Under the pieces are notes generated by a model. The model was not told the DNA's origin. It saw only the letters and a program-made list of their open reading frames with translations, and did no database searches. 64,000 bases of DNA from Trichuris trichiura (lineage: Eukaryota > Nematoda > Enoplea > Trichinellida > Trichuridae): assembly GCA_037903355.1 (NCBI GenBank), contig JBAJFE010000054.1, positions 1-64,000 on the forward strand, written 5' to 3'. Each line of letters begins with the position of its first letter. Within the stretch, counting starts at the first letter, position 1. Made by a program: the position numbers and the translations under genes. Positions 34,901-46,688 of the stretch are shown piece after piece.

Positions 34901-36533
34901 CTGAAGAGATTCTTCAGTGATCTGGGCGTTTTGAGAAATATCACAGTTAAATTGCTAGTGTCATTCTATTATTGAAAGTAGGGATCCTTGTAGCGGGTAT
35001 GCAGGCACCTACTGTTGTCGCACGCAATCTGCCCATCTGTTATGAAATTTTATTGACGCAACTTTCAGGACACATCTTGTCCCGTCTTTGTCATTCTGGT
35101 TATACGAAAATGTTGAAGAAAAGGTAAATTGCATCCTGAAAATTTTGTCAATAAAACTGCGTAGAGTTGAGCAAACTGCGCTCAGCCGCGGTTACTTTTC
35201 CCAAATTAGCGCACAATTCACTATTCAAAACAATAGCTGAAAATTAATGAACAATAAAGGGCAAGGTATCAACTGCACGCAGTTGCTTGTCAAAAGTTAT
35301 CGCTTAACTGCGCTTTAATGGCAGATGTGCATTACAATTAATTGTATTCGAAAACAAACTTGCTCATTAATTGTTCACGCGCTGGAAGATAAAGCAGCAT
35401 AACGTTAATGGTCTGGAGTTTAACTGAATGAAAATTCATAGGTTAATTGTAACAAAGCTGACAAGCGAATTACCAATGCTGCGGGATAAACGGAAATGAT
35501 ATTGTGCTTTGTTGAAAAGGTCAGAATTAATGTTGGTCTCGCAGAACTGACAGAAATCGGTAAAAAGACTTTTGACCAAATGTACTCTATCTAACGCTTA
35601 GTCAAAATTATTAACCGGTTTTGAGGAGAACATTTGACTAGCTGCAAACTAATTGACCCAAAGATGCATGACCTGCCTAATACACGTCAGAGAAAGTGAT
35701 ATGCTGACCTACTTGAAGTAGCACTCCTTGAGTAGGTGTTCATTTCGTATGTGAGAGCAACTGATTTTTGCAATTGTGAGTTTATGATGGAATGAGGCAA
35801 GACAGAGCTCGTCCCAGGTACATCGATAATTTAAGTCTCATAATGCAACATGCTCTTCTTCCTTATATATTGATACCAGGACTATCTTTATCCCATTTAA
35901 TTTTATCTGGGAATGAACGATGTACAAGAACCATTTCTTACCTGAAATAAGTGAGCCGAGATAAAGAGGAGTGTCCACGGATCGAGCGACTGGATAGGTT
36001 AGCTTAATGTAATTTTCCAGTTCTTTCACTTGTTTGAACAGTGCTACGTGACCGTTGTCATAGCATTCAGTGCCCCAGCTAAGGCACAGATCACGATAGT
36101 TTACCGTCTGATTTTTGAACTGTGACCACACACTTAGATGGTCCATGACTAGTTCATTGAATTGCTCTGTTGCATTTAGTATTTCCTTTCTGAGAATATT
36201 GCCACCATCTTTCGCACTGGCAACAACCTGAATCCAATGCTTATTGGCAAAAAATTTTCCAGGAATAAATGCATTCTGCACCAAAGGCCAATGGCTGTTT
36301 ATTACAGCTTTTTCGTAGAAAGAAGCTCCGTCAGTTGGCGTGAATGTTTCCACGCTGTTAGCACGCGTACGATAAGGACGAAAATAAAATCCAAGCGCAA
36401 ATACGCATGCGAAACAACAAGGAACGAGTAGGAACAACCACCTATATCTATAAACTACCAAGGCGTACTTCGCGAAAACATTACCAATAATTCTATCTAC
36501 GGTGGGCAGATGTTCAAGGGACTCCATTAGCAA
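30520..36533 (-). CDS. Patched-related (PTR) transmembrane protein, 4 exons, 929 aa
   Basis: Exons 36533-35942, 34571-34113, 33636-33295 and 31916-30520 join in consistent phase (all junctions phase 1) into 2790 nt. Membrane segments lie at about 32-53, 272-293, 309-333 and 334-355, with two more in 380-440, then 533-556 and five from 746 to the end. Large extracellular loops span about 54-270 and 557-745. The first cluster is a sterol-sensing domain. The proton-relay-type motifs of the RND permease fold are present: VGVSDMF (Asp356) and GFAVDLSAH (807-815, Asp811). PTR proteins are expanded in nematodes. They act in moulting, cuticle and apical membrane trafficking and probably move sterols or lipids. 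Length and topology match the family (about 900-1000 aa). All introns have GT...AG ends. Best reading: a complete intact gene; the individual paralogue cannot be named. Confidence 0.92.
33295..33636 (-). CDS. PTR gene exon 3: TM4-TM6 of the sterol-sensing domain
   Basis: 342 nt. Acceptor GTTTCAG at 33637. It begins with VGVSDMFIMVSAWWETNP, the counterpart of the conserved G-V-x-D-M-F motif. Donor AAAGG/GTAAGA at 33294. Confidence 0.88.
34113..34571 (-). CDS. PTR gene exon 2: end of loop 1 and sterol-sensing domain
   Basis: 459 nt. The acceptor TTGTAG ends at 34572, chosen because it alone restores phase with exon 1 and yields the family pattern LISG-VQVLNDTGTFDYATHV. Donor T/GTAAGT at 34112. 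A downstream CAG (34564) is out of phase with exon 1. Confidence 0.82.
35942..36533 (-). CDS. PTR gene exon 1: first TM and extracellular loop
   Basis: 592 nt, 197 codons plus one base. Met at 36533 is followed two codons later by another Met (36527); either could start. RYRWLFLLVPCCFACVFALG is the first membrane segment. The exon ends LGSLIS with donor CAG/GTAAGA at 35941. Confidence 0.88.
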
Positions 36534-39500
36534 TTAAGCTTGCCTTCGCAGCAAAGAAATGATAACTGCATTGGCTGAAATGATTCATTTTACCATAGGC
36601 TTCATGCCTTTTCGTTGCTGGCAGCTGCTTCGAAACCATAACGTCATACCATGAGCAGTCGTTGCAATCACGAACTAACCCACTTTGAGACAACCGGAAA
36701 GGTTGCGCACGAGTTGGCCGGTAACGCAGGATAGTTCTGACCAACGCAAAATCAGTTGTGCGTGTTCCAGCGACAGACGCTTCTGACGAAGAAAGAGGAA
36801 TTCGATAAACCACAAACCATCGGCAGGACGTTACCAGTTTACAACATTTTCACACGTACACAGTTTGAACCGACAAAACATCGTCATTTGATCCGCTTTT
36901 CGTTGAAACACTTGGAGAGCGTAAACACTGCGTCTAACCAATACAATTACCGCTAAAGTAGTTCAGTTCAATTTCTTTTTAACTTGATACCTGTCCGTAG
37001 CGCAGTCTTGACAAAACGGCATAGAGAATTGGCTCTGAAATTGATGCGTTTTAATGGTAGGCAATTACTCAAGAATTGCTATTAAGTATTTTCTAAAGGT
37101 TTTTTTTCAAACGGTGGAAAGTGTCAGCTCCTCTGCTGTTTGATGATCATTTGTGTACTATTAAAAACTGTTAGGCTCACCGGGCAAGTGTGGACAAAAG
37201 GAAGCGAATGCTTGCGAACTACATATGTTTCATTCCTGCTCTGTTGAAATAAGCGGATTCTTCATTTTACGTGTGCATAACAAACCATGATTACCGTAAC
37301 AATTACTGCTGATACCAGCAGTTATGCTCGTTTCAGCTTTCTAGAAAGACGTTACTGCCTAATTACTATTAATGTTATGACCGATGAAATTCAATGCTAC
37401 CTCTCTTCGTATGTACAAGAACGGCATTCACGGCGTTGGCTGTCCGTTTGGGTCCCAGGGAAATTACTGTATAGGCCGTCTCATCAAAACATTAAATAAA
37501 TAGGCCATAAATTCTTGCTGTAGCTTTCTATTGCACTAGTTCAAATGTCTTTATACTAAGCTTAGTTGCAGCAATTTAGCAAAAACGCGCAGTGGTATCC
37601 ACAGTCTTTAAGGTAACCATCCGCCTGTAGCTGATGTGACTAGAGTCTAGAAGGACTAGGAAGCAAACATTGTACTATTCATCGAAAGTTTCAAACTTTA
37701 AACACAAGAAGTTGGGATGGCAGAGAGTAATTGTAGAATGGCACAGTAGCAAGAATGCACTGTCTTACCAATAAAAGTTCACCTGTTATATAGCCATGAG
37801 TAGGCTGCACTAGGAATGTAGGTAAGTGAAGTGAGGAGCATGATGAACACTTATTACTCTTGCGCAGTTAAATTTTTTCCACATATGAGCTAGACCAAAT
37901 TTACCAGATGGCTTCGATACTTGTTGCCTGCGGAAAAAAATAGTATACAGTCCCTGTTTTGATCATTTTTGTTAAAGATAAAAGTGCTCAGATGGTGCGA
38001 CCTGTTTTAAAAACCTGTCTCATAGTATCCCTCATTTTGAAATAAAAACGGTAAGAACTAGTCACATCTTCTTTCACTCCTTCCACTATTCATTCACTTC
38101 CGAAACCATTGCAAACCATAATAGGCACTGACAATGTAAATCAAACGAAACGACTATAAAACGGGTCTGGGTTTTAGAAGAAGAAAGGTGGGCGCACTCA
38201 AGACAGCTTCCTAACATTCCCCGTCAATTCATGCACTGCAATTACGTAGGTGAATTTACTACTGAATAGATAATAAAATAGTCGACTGTTTACAGTTAAT
38301 ATATCAAGCTAACGTGGCGAACTGTTAGGTAAATGTTTCAGCGAACAGTTTATTACTGCTGATAGCTGGTTCTTTACTACTGTTCGATTTTTCAACTCTG
38401 AGCAAAAAATACATACGCAACTCATTGCTCACTGGGTTGCTTGAGTACACCTAATGACGTCCCGCCCAGCCGTTAAGAACAGTAATGTTTTCAATTATTA
38501 GCAGTAGACTACTTAAAATATGATGGAACGTCAACGTGGAAATACTCAAGTATATCTTCATTAATTTTTTATTGTGAATTTTAAGTTGAATGGGCCTTTT
38601 AATACATCCAACATTGGCGTTCAAACACACCAGTCGCTTTGGCAGGTGTATTCAGGCGAAAACACCTGAAGTTTTTCAGTGTAATTGAAACTACCTCCGT
38701 CGTCTTTGTAGTAATCATAAATGCGGGATTGTTGTGTACTCATCGATTGTTCAAAGATGATTTACGATTTAAGCTTCAAATGACTGGTGTTTTGTATTAC
38801 GAATTATTTATGCACTACAATAAGACGGAAAGAAATGGACAATAATCCTAATACCGCTGTGGACGGGTCACACGTGGCCTGAAAGCTACGGAGCACGATA
38901 AAAGTTTTATTTTCCAAACGGGGCATACTCTGTAAGAAGGAACAATTTAATCATGGAAAAAATTGGAATATAATTGGGTAAGGTGGAATAACATGTGAGT
39001 GAACATAGAGGTAAAAATGTTAACATGTAACAACATAAAATGTAATAAGGGGAAATGTAAAGTAAACAGTAAAATAAAGTAAACCAAAAATGGCAAAAAA
39101 CACAAGAAAATATAAATAAAAATGGCAGAGTGAATAAAAACAAAATACGTAAATAAAATTACGTTGAAAATGAAGCTCTTTCTAACAAAGTGGAAAATGC
39201 ATAATAATATTACAGAAGTTTGACCCATGAAATTTTTTATTTAGCAAAGCTTTAGGAAACAGGCACTTCCCGATAGCTTCCAATGAACACGTCTAAAGAA
39301 CGCGCATAATATCAAATCGTGAGCAATGCCCAGTCTCAGTGAATGAAAATGCAGGAAAGCTTGCCAAATGCCCTCGCTTTCCAGCCTTTAAATTTACGCG
39401 AGTAGAAAAAGAAACATGTTTTGAGAAAATGTTGTGACTTCAAAACTCGTACAAGCGAAAACATATTACGCGAACATGCAGTATACTAGAACTATCGGTA

Positions 39501-42500
39501 TATGAAAGCTTTAAGCAACGGCGGCGGAAATCCATAGACAACATAAGAACGGAGGAGGCAGAAGAGTGAAAAGCAGAAGCATTGACCGTGGATCAATTGT
39601 TTATCTTCATTTATATCTGTTTTATTTTAATTTTTGTTCATTCACTTCGTTAATTTTTCATTTCTATTCATTTATATCTTAATTCTTAAGCATAACAAAC
39701 GGAGATATGGTAGTGAGCGGCGAGGACAGCAGCAACGTTGTCACAAGTCTCCTGAAATCCATTCGTTGGATCTTCTCGGAAGATACTTCTAATAAAAAGA
39801 TATCACTGCCTCAAACTGGCAACAGACAACTCCCACCTGTTATTGGGAAGTGAAAGTTGCATCGCACTTAGTAAGCATAGCTGCTGTAATAATTCTATCT
39901 CCCTTTGAAAACGGGAAGTATTCTACCTGCAGGAAAGATTTCATAGTTACTATGTTACCAACAATGACACGTATCAAAAGTTTAACGGAGCTTTTATAGC
40001 TCAAATGACCCATCCTTAGCGTGTGCACGCATAAGGGGTATGCTGACAGCTTCACGGCATTCTTGATAAACTGACGTATCGGGAAGATAAAAGCTAATAT
40101 CTAGAACTTCCTACAGTACTTTTATTCAAAAAGGAAAAATATCTCTGTAGCTTAATCGGTTAGCGTGTTCGGTTGTTAAACCGAAAGGCTGGTTGTTCAA
40201 GCAACTCTGGAAAGACAGGAGCATTTACGAAAGCTCTGTTCTTTTCACTAACAAAAGCCATTAGTTTTGAAGCCAGCAAGTTTGTCTACTGTTTGGAGGC
40301 GATGCTGGCAGAATTGGTTTACTTGCTATATCTTTGAAAACTGTTTTAGATATCAGTCAACAAAACACATCTTTGTGTTCTACTAACATAAACGAGAGTT
40401 ATTAATTGGTGTATTCGTCTAAAATAAAAAGCTACTCATCTTTTATTTTTGTTTTTTTAGAACTACATGTGACCATAATTATTTCAAGTAAGAATCTCGC
40501 ATAGAATATTACATTCTCAACGTTTAGCGACAAAATAAATTCCATTCCAACGGAACTGTTGCCCTGAGGTCAGGGAAAATAGCAAAAGGTACTTGCTAAA
40601 GGTATTGGTTAGTTATACGCGTTACAGGCAACATATGAAGCAGGCATTCTGCAGACAGCTGAAAAGCATTAGGCAGTGCGTGAAGCGCTTAATATTTTAC
40701 GTATCTCATAGGTATTTTATACATTGCCTAAAGGCAAACGGGCAAAATATTAAACTGAGGCTTTCCAGCTACGCCCCTGCAAGACTAGAGCGGCGACATC
40801 TATAGGACAAAATGGGTTGCTTTCCTCTACTTTGCCGACTTTACTTTCTTTATATCTTGCCTTTGGCTTACGCTTGGCAGAACAGGATAGTCGACAAGGC
40901 TGCTGCGACAATTAAATGCTTTGGTCTGAAAACGTTATTCTATATTGTGCCCTGTGCTAGCCTAAGCCTGAGCCATGCTAAAGCCAAAATAACTGGGCAT
41001 TACAGGCAAAGCACCGTGGAAAAAAAGCGCACCAGCCAGCAGGTGTCACCGTAAAGTAGAGGTGGGGAACCTTTTTGGTGCCGCGGGCCGTTTAGACGTT
41101 TATAAGACCGTTCGCGGGCCGTATAGCATACGTATACGAAAAACGGCCTGCTTTGTTTGCACGTATGCTTATTAAGTCTCCCCTAATGGGATGCTTGGAA
41201 CTGCGTTTCCCTGGAGAGAAAACTCCGAGATAAAAGACAGAATTTTGAGACAATTCTGCAACCCAGTTGTAAAGAACATAATCGCAACTACAGAGAATGA
41301 AATAACCTTTTTGTACTTCGAAGACGTAAAGGACAGGCGGCAGGCGCAAACCGACGAGAACGATAGCAAGAGAAGGCGAGAACGATGTCAGTGACTACTG
41401 AGAGTGACGGCACGCGCACCCAAGAAAACGGCCAACAATTTGCAGTAGTCAAGCAGTTCGTACTGAACAGTTATTAGCTGCAGCACCTCTGGACCGCAGG
41501 TTCTCTATGGGAATAATGTATGGCCAGAACAAAAATATCGTGTTCTTCCACCGTAATGCATTTATCTGCCAGAAAAAATCAAACTTTTCTAACCATTCTC
41601 AATAAAACGGCACAGATAGTTTGAGTCGCTGCAGCCATTAGGACTATAAAAGAACATTGTTAAATTTTCATTAGGGCAACAATGAGCCGTTGAGACGGTG
41701 GCACCCTTCTTTTCTGTGCGTAGGTTCGAATGATTCTTACAAGGAAGTGATAAGAAGGAATACTAGTGCTTGACTTGAAAGCGCTTAGACATTTCTTCAT
41801 GTAATATGAACTCCTTGGCGTTCTTATAATTGAAGGTGGTATAATTTTACCTCCTGTATGAAGAAAAGCAAATAACTGACCGATGATGAGACTTTAACAA
41901 GCACTTTCATAGCTAGCGAGCTTCAAAAGCCTATAATTTCCTTGAGTGCCGCTATTACGCTAGCGTGACTTCGTGACTTCAGGTATTGCTAGGAGATGCA
42001 TCACAAGGAAGAAAAACTCTACTTACTCCTAGTTAAACGATTCTGCTTTAATCCACTAGAAAGATTTGTTTATTGAAATTGTTTGTGTTTGAAGACAGGA
42101 AGATTCCTAAGGGGACAATGTTTCATTACGCCCTTCCTCTCGATAGTATTTTCCTGTCTGTCTCATGCGGATTTCTGCAATTTAGCGAAACGGTGTTTTG
42201 ACCATGGGTATCAAGCGCATCAGGCCACTTCGCAAATCAAGCAACGTCGGTGACTCAAGAACTTCAAACTCATACGTAAGCCTACTGTTTAGCTTTTGCA
42301 CAGCAAAGCTCTAGCACAGTAATTTACCAGAGGAAGTCTATCTGACATACAATCCACTATCACTTTCTACTTTGTCATGATATCACTGAAAAGTAAGTTC
42401 TGCCGGTTACAATCATTATGGCAAATGTGGAAGACTGGGGCAGCAGCAATTTCCTGCACTTGGAATCAATCTCATCGCGGTTTATTATCAATCTGTGCGC

Positions 42501-42984
42501 AACGAGTGCATTTGCGAATTCCCATTTAGTTACAAGGAAGTTTTAGATAAGCGGAATCTGACATTCAGCGTCTTTAGTCCGCATGTGCATTTTGGGCACA
42601 GCAGATTGCTGGCATCGAAGTCCTCATTTGGAAAGCACTTGCGTCAATCTGACGCACACCTGTTTGCGACAAAGCCTCATTGTTTCATATCTCCTTTGTT
42701 TTTGTTACCTTCTTTGTTTGTTCAAGAACAATTGCATATCCTGACTGGCATGAGTCCTTTTAAGATACAGTGTAAAATCAATGCTAAAGGGACTCAACAA
42801 GGGAAATTAAAATTTTTTATTGTAGCATGAAATAGGTGTTCAATATATCCATCCACGGGCAGCCAATGGAGGCGCTCTTACGCTGTTTGCCTGTAATTGT
42901 TGCATAAAGTTCATAGCGCGACCTGCAGTAAAGACCTAACAGCATTTGCCAAAAGTGAGTACTCAATCGTATTAAACCTATAAT
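36534..42984. other. Gene-poor interval with repeat remnants
   Basis: No gene is supported upstream of the PTR start. A single foldback-family arm (GGACGGGTCACACGTGGCCT, GAAAGCTACGG) lies at 38868-38905. The stretch 38930-39240 is low-complexity and A-rich. Sequence at 40860-41000 resembles the tandem-repeat unit at 25.6 kb and makes a false signal-peptide frame at 40812-41054. A hAT-like end (AGAGGTGGGGAACCTTTTTG, then GTGCCGCGGGCCG) begins near 41056 without a clear partner. Confidence 0.45.
40141..40213 (+). pseudogene. tRNA-Asn (GUU) pseudogene
   Basis: The D arm (TAGCTTAATCGGTTAGCG), the anticodon stem TTCGG/CCGAA around GTT, and a T arm (GGTTGTTCAAGCAACT) follow the tRNA-Asn pattern. 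The anticodon loop has eight bases (TTGTTAAA) instead of seven, and the acceptor stem pairs poorly, so it is a decayed copy. Confidence 0.65.
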
Positions 42985-43732
42985 TTTGTTCTAATCATTT
43001 TGTAGTGGGATTTCTGCCCGTTTTTTATTAACGTTTGTTGTACAAAATTTTTATGCGAAATTTTCGGGCCTTGCCGTGGCCCGTCATCAGTGCACTTTGT
43101 GCCGCCCATCGAGTCGGTCTTTATGTTAGCAAGCTGTTCCATCCGACCGACCTTGGCAGAAATCTCAGCCGTTAGGTCTATCTTGACCCGGCAGACCTTG
43201 GTCCCACCTAGTCAGTCAAACTTTGCTGCGAGCAAGCAGCCGACCTTCCATGACGGCGGCACACTAACAAAAGAGGACCAAGGATCAAACAAAACGACGT
43301 ATGCACGTCTGTTTTAAACAAACTGGTTTTAGGGGACAAACAAAATAAGGGACAACGAAAGAGAAGAAAGAAGACGGAGGGCGGGAAAGAAGAAGGTTTA
43401 AAACCCGTTTGTTTAAAACAGAAGGCTATACGTCGTTTGTTTACTCGTTGCTCTTCTTTTGATAGTGTCACCGTCGTGGAAGTTCGGTTGGGTGCTCGCA
43501 GCAAAGTCTGACTGACTAGGTGGGACCAAGGCCTACCGGGTCAAGATAGACTTGACGGTTGCGGTCTCCGCCAAGGTCGGTCGGATGGAGCAGCTTGCTA
43601 ACATAATGGACCGGCCGACAGGCGGCACACTAGCGCTGATGACGGCCAAGCCCGAAAGCTTCGCATAAAACGTTTATACAATAAATGTTAATAAAACGGG
43701 CAGAAATCCCGCTACAAAAAGATTATAACAAG
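42985..43732. repeat. Long foldback element, about 750 bp
   Basis: The left end TTTTGTAGTGGGATTTCTGC is mirrored at the right end by GCAGAAATCCCGCTACAAAA. Long arms of over 300 bases follow, including GACCGACCTTGGC / GCCAAGGTCGGTC, AGGTGGGACCAAGG / CCTTGGTCCCACCT and ACGACGTATGC / GCTATACGTCGT. The loop is a purine-rich stretch near 43340-43400. The arms carry CCCGTCATCAGTGC / GCGCTGATGACGG and CGAAAGCTTCG, linking it to the other foldbacks here. No transposase is seen. Confidence 0.8.
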
Positions 43733-43770
43733 ATTTCTGAACGGTAATTTCTTCATTACGGCTTAGTCTT

Positions 43771-43835
43771 GCCCGTTGATAAAGTCTGAAATCAAACCGA
43801 AGCAAATGCCCTACCAACGGATGGATGAGCAATTA
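43771..43835 (+). repeat. Partial copy of the 17.8 kb foldback
   Basis: Shares GCCCGTTGAT, TCTGAAAT and AAACCGAAGCAAATGCCCTA plus CCAACGGATGGATGAGCAAT with 17807-17871 (left arm and loop). It has two small differences and only one arm present. Confidence 0.85.
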
Positions 43836-43902
43836 TTAAGGAAAAGATTCAGAACAACTACTTAACAGATTCAGAACTTTTGGGACCAACCTTTTCCCCT
43901 CG

Positions 43903-43942
43903 TCAGCGATGATGGTAATGTCGACATTACCATCATCGCTGA
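43903..43942. repeat. Perfect 40 bp palindrome centred on GTCGAC
   Basis: TCAGCGATGATGGTAATGTC and its exact complement meet at 43922/43923. Pairing continues beyond a 3-base offset into CCCCTCG / GATGACGGG. It belongs with the GCTGATGACGGG foldback family. Confidence 0.9.
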
Positions 43943-46562
43943 TGACGGGAAACCTATAATTTGAATAACTACGGAGCAAAGTCAAGTGCAGCAAAATTAA
44001 AAAGATACAATGTGGCGTTTTAGCCAGACAGTAAAGGGGTAACTGGTAAAATGCTGCAGCATATTGCGTGCAGTTTGCGCAGCTGAATCAATCAGCGCTA
44101 AGTTGGAAGCACAGAACAGAAATGTTGCTATCCTTCTATCGTTTAGTTTGTTTTGCTTTGGAAAGGCTCCACCGGGCCCAAAAGCTCTGGGCTTTTCTAA
44201 GTTTCCTTGTTTTTTGTTAAAATAGCATATCGTAACTTCTTTCATGAAAATCCGTCACAAGACGTCCTATGTTCAAGCTTTTGTTGACACATAAATTGTA
44301 CGCTGCACAGGCCTTGTTCATGTGCAAGCGGTTATGATAAGCTTTCAGTCACATATTCTCGTTATGTGTCACGTTACAAATCAAGTAAGCATTATTTTCG
44401 ACGCAAGATACAAGAGAGCAAGTTAGCTGTGCGCAAATTTTAAAAACTAATCTTCTTGACATGCATTTTCACAAATTTGCCTGCAGCGACCTATCCAACG
44501 CTTGTGCGTCAGATAGCTTTGTTCCCATTCAATGAGAGTAAAGTACTTACTTTTGCTTAGAAATTTAACAATGTTGTTGAACATACAGTACGTCTCAAGT
44601 CCCGCCCTCTGCTTAGGAATTATTGCTAATAATTTCTGTTAGATTCTGTGCCGACTGCAGGTGTTTCTTTAAACAAAACAGATTTCATTAATGGAAAGCT
44701 CCAGTTAGAAGCATACGTGCTACAGCGAGGAGGTATGCTTTCTGTGAGCCAGAATTCCAATATTTAATTTGACCCCATAGTTCACAAACAAAGTTATCAG
44801 CCAATAATTGCTTCAAAGTGGTCTAATTTAACGGGCATATGCGCTTTGTTCCCGCGTCGCTTATTGAGACAGAGATGACCGAGGTTTTTTGTTAATATGA
44901 GACATTGTTTCCCTGTATATAACCAGTATGCCTTGCGGTGGCACCTTCTAAAGATTTTTTATTTTACAGCTCCTTGTTACACACTCGAAAGAGGCGGAGC
45001 AGTACTTCTTTAATCATGCTATTCCATTACCACAACAAACAATAAACAATATTAATTCCATACAACGTTACTTACTCCTGAAATTAATAGGTCATTTTCA
45101 ATCAAACAGAACTGAGAAGACTTCGTAAAAGAATAGCTGGTAAGTAGGTGATCAGTTGATCAAGGACACAAAAGCGTTTCACGGCAAACTGCTGAGGAAA
45201 GTAGGTGGTGATTATCATATTCAGCTTTTCTGAAAATTCGACTTTATCAGTCAAATTAGCTGCAGATGCTAAAAATGAGCTTTGTATTGCCATGACAAAC
45301 TGAATTTAATTCTTGAATAACAAGGAACATCATTAGGACTCAACAGCCTTAGCCCTGCTAACTTCGTTATTAACTCACGCATGATAAATAAACTAATGTG
45401 CTACTTCTGCGACTGTCTTTTTCGTTTATGAAAAAACTGTTCTTCTCATTGATTGCCACATAAACTGGAAAACAAGGTAACAACAAAAGAAGTTACACTT
45501 ACCAAATCTCAGCATGCAAGTGCTAAATAGGAGAGAGTAAGAAAGTTTCCTTGCACAGCCGCCAATAAGGAAACGCAATCAGAAGAGAAGAATTTCATAC
45601 AGACGAAATGTTCTTCTGCTGTTTGGCATGATTTAAGACGAGTGAAGATAACGTGGTAAAAAAATTTAGTTTTCTTACCACTTACCAAACTGAAACGTTT
45701 TCTAAAATGGGAGTGCTAAACGTATGATAAATTCAGCTGAGTTCGCAATAGTGCTTTTTCTTTCTGACGGCGGAGTTCACTAGTTTTGAGTGCATCACAC
45801 TTTGTCTCTTATCTAACTTGGAACGCTCTTAATTGAGGACGCGTTTTTAATTTCCTGTATTGGTTTCTTTCCTTCTGGTCGAATAGAGGCTACCTTGTAA
45901 CGGACACCTTGTGACCAGAATAAACAAAAGCCCAAACACTAATTGACAGAAGACGTAGAGGCTGGCACTTCTTTTATTTTTTTGGCGCTAGAGCACGTCA
46001 ACTAGGAGTTAGCAGCACATATTCACAAATGCGGCTAAACATGTCTCTCCCTTGATGTCCACAGTTCGCTAAGCTTTTATTATTATTTCTTAAATTCATC
46101 AGCTAACCCTTATCTCTATGCCTATTACGTCTACTTAGCAGCTAACACTGATTTTGTGTTCATAGCACCTTGAAAATTAAAATCTAAAATCTTGCGTGGA
46201 CGGATTAGAGATTAGTGCTTCTTGGTACATCGTTACGTAAAACGCAACTTGTCTCATTTGTGTTAATGGCAACTGGGTAAATTAAGTTAGTTCAACTGTA
46301 CAGTCACAGAAATCTATTCTTGCACGTAATGCTACATCCATGCTGCCTACACGAATTTTTTCGAAGATGCTTAAAGCGCAACAACAGCAGGTGATAATGC
46401 GGTGGGCAAACATGCCATTTGCGTCATGTTTGCGCATTACCAGCTGCTCTAATGCTGCAACTAGGATAGGATATTGACCATTTTACCCTAAACAAACGCA
46501 GAAGAGGAAAAGCAATAAAGATTGAAAAATTGGCAAATTAGGTTTGTGAACTTCAGTGGAGC

Positions 46563-46594
46563 TTAAAAGCAGTTGCCTCACTTTGAGCTCGAAT
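46563..46594 (+). promoter_or_regulatory. Candidate core promoter of the micro-exon gene
   Basis: TTAAAAG (46563-46569) followed about 20 bases later by CCTCACTTT, an initiator-like site. The signal-peptide ATG follows just downstream in the favourable context CTAAAATGG. Inference only. Confidence 0.25.
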
Positions 46595-46601
46595 AGCTAA
46601 A

Positions 46602-46688
46602 ATGGACCTCGTTCAAATTGGTTTAATTTTCCTGCTCCTCTTAGTGTCTTATTCTTACCCTGGTCTCATACTATCAAAGATAGCAAAT
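46602..46688 (+). CDS. Signal-peptide first exon (micro-exon gene)
   Basis: 29 codons: MDLVQIGLIFLLLLVSYSYP then GLILSKIAN, followed by the ideal donor AAT/GTAAGTACT in phase 0. Phase and position suit the downstream cassettes, but the intron would be 5 kb. An alternative leader-like frame starts at 50973 (hydrophobic LLVLVIFALLTSVL) but lacks a good donor. Confidence 0.6.

Larger units (their letters stand above)
43733..46601. other. Gene-poor interval upstream of the micro-exon gene
   Basis: Apart from the two repeats listed at 43771-43942, nothing convincing is seen. A 63-codon minus-strand frame at 45102-45293 has no supporting signals. Confidence 0.45.

Noticed and set aside
40812..41054. 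80-codon frame with signal-peptide-like start
   Set aside because: Overlaps sequence shared with the tandem-repeat unit of the 25 kb element, so it is repeat-derived.
41056..41510. hAT-like left end with a possible right end near 41470-41500
   Set aside because: Terminal match is partial and the flanking eight bases do not agree; only the left end is mentioned.
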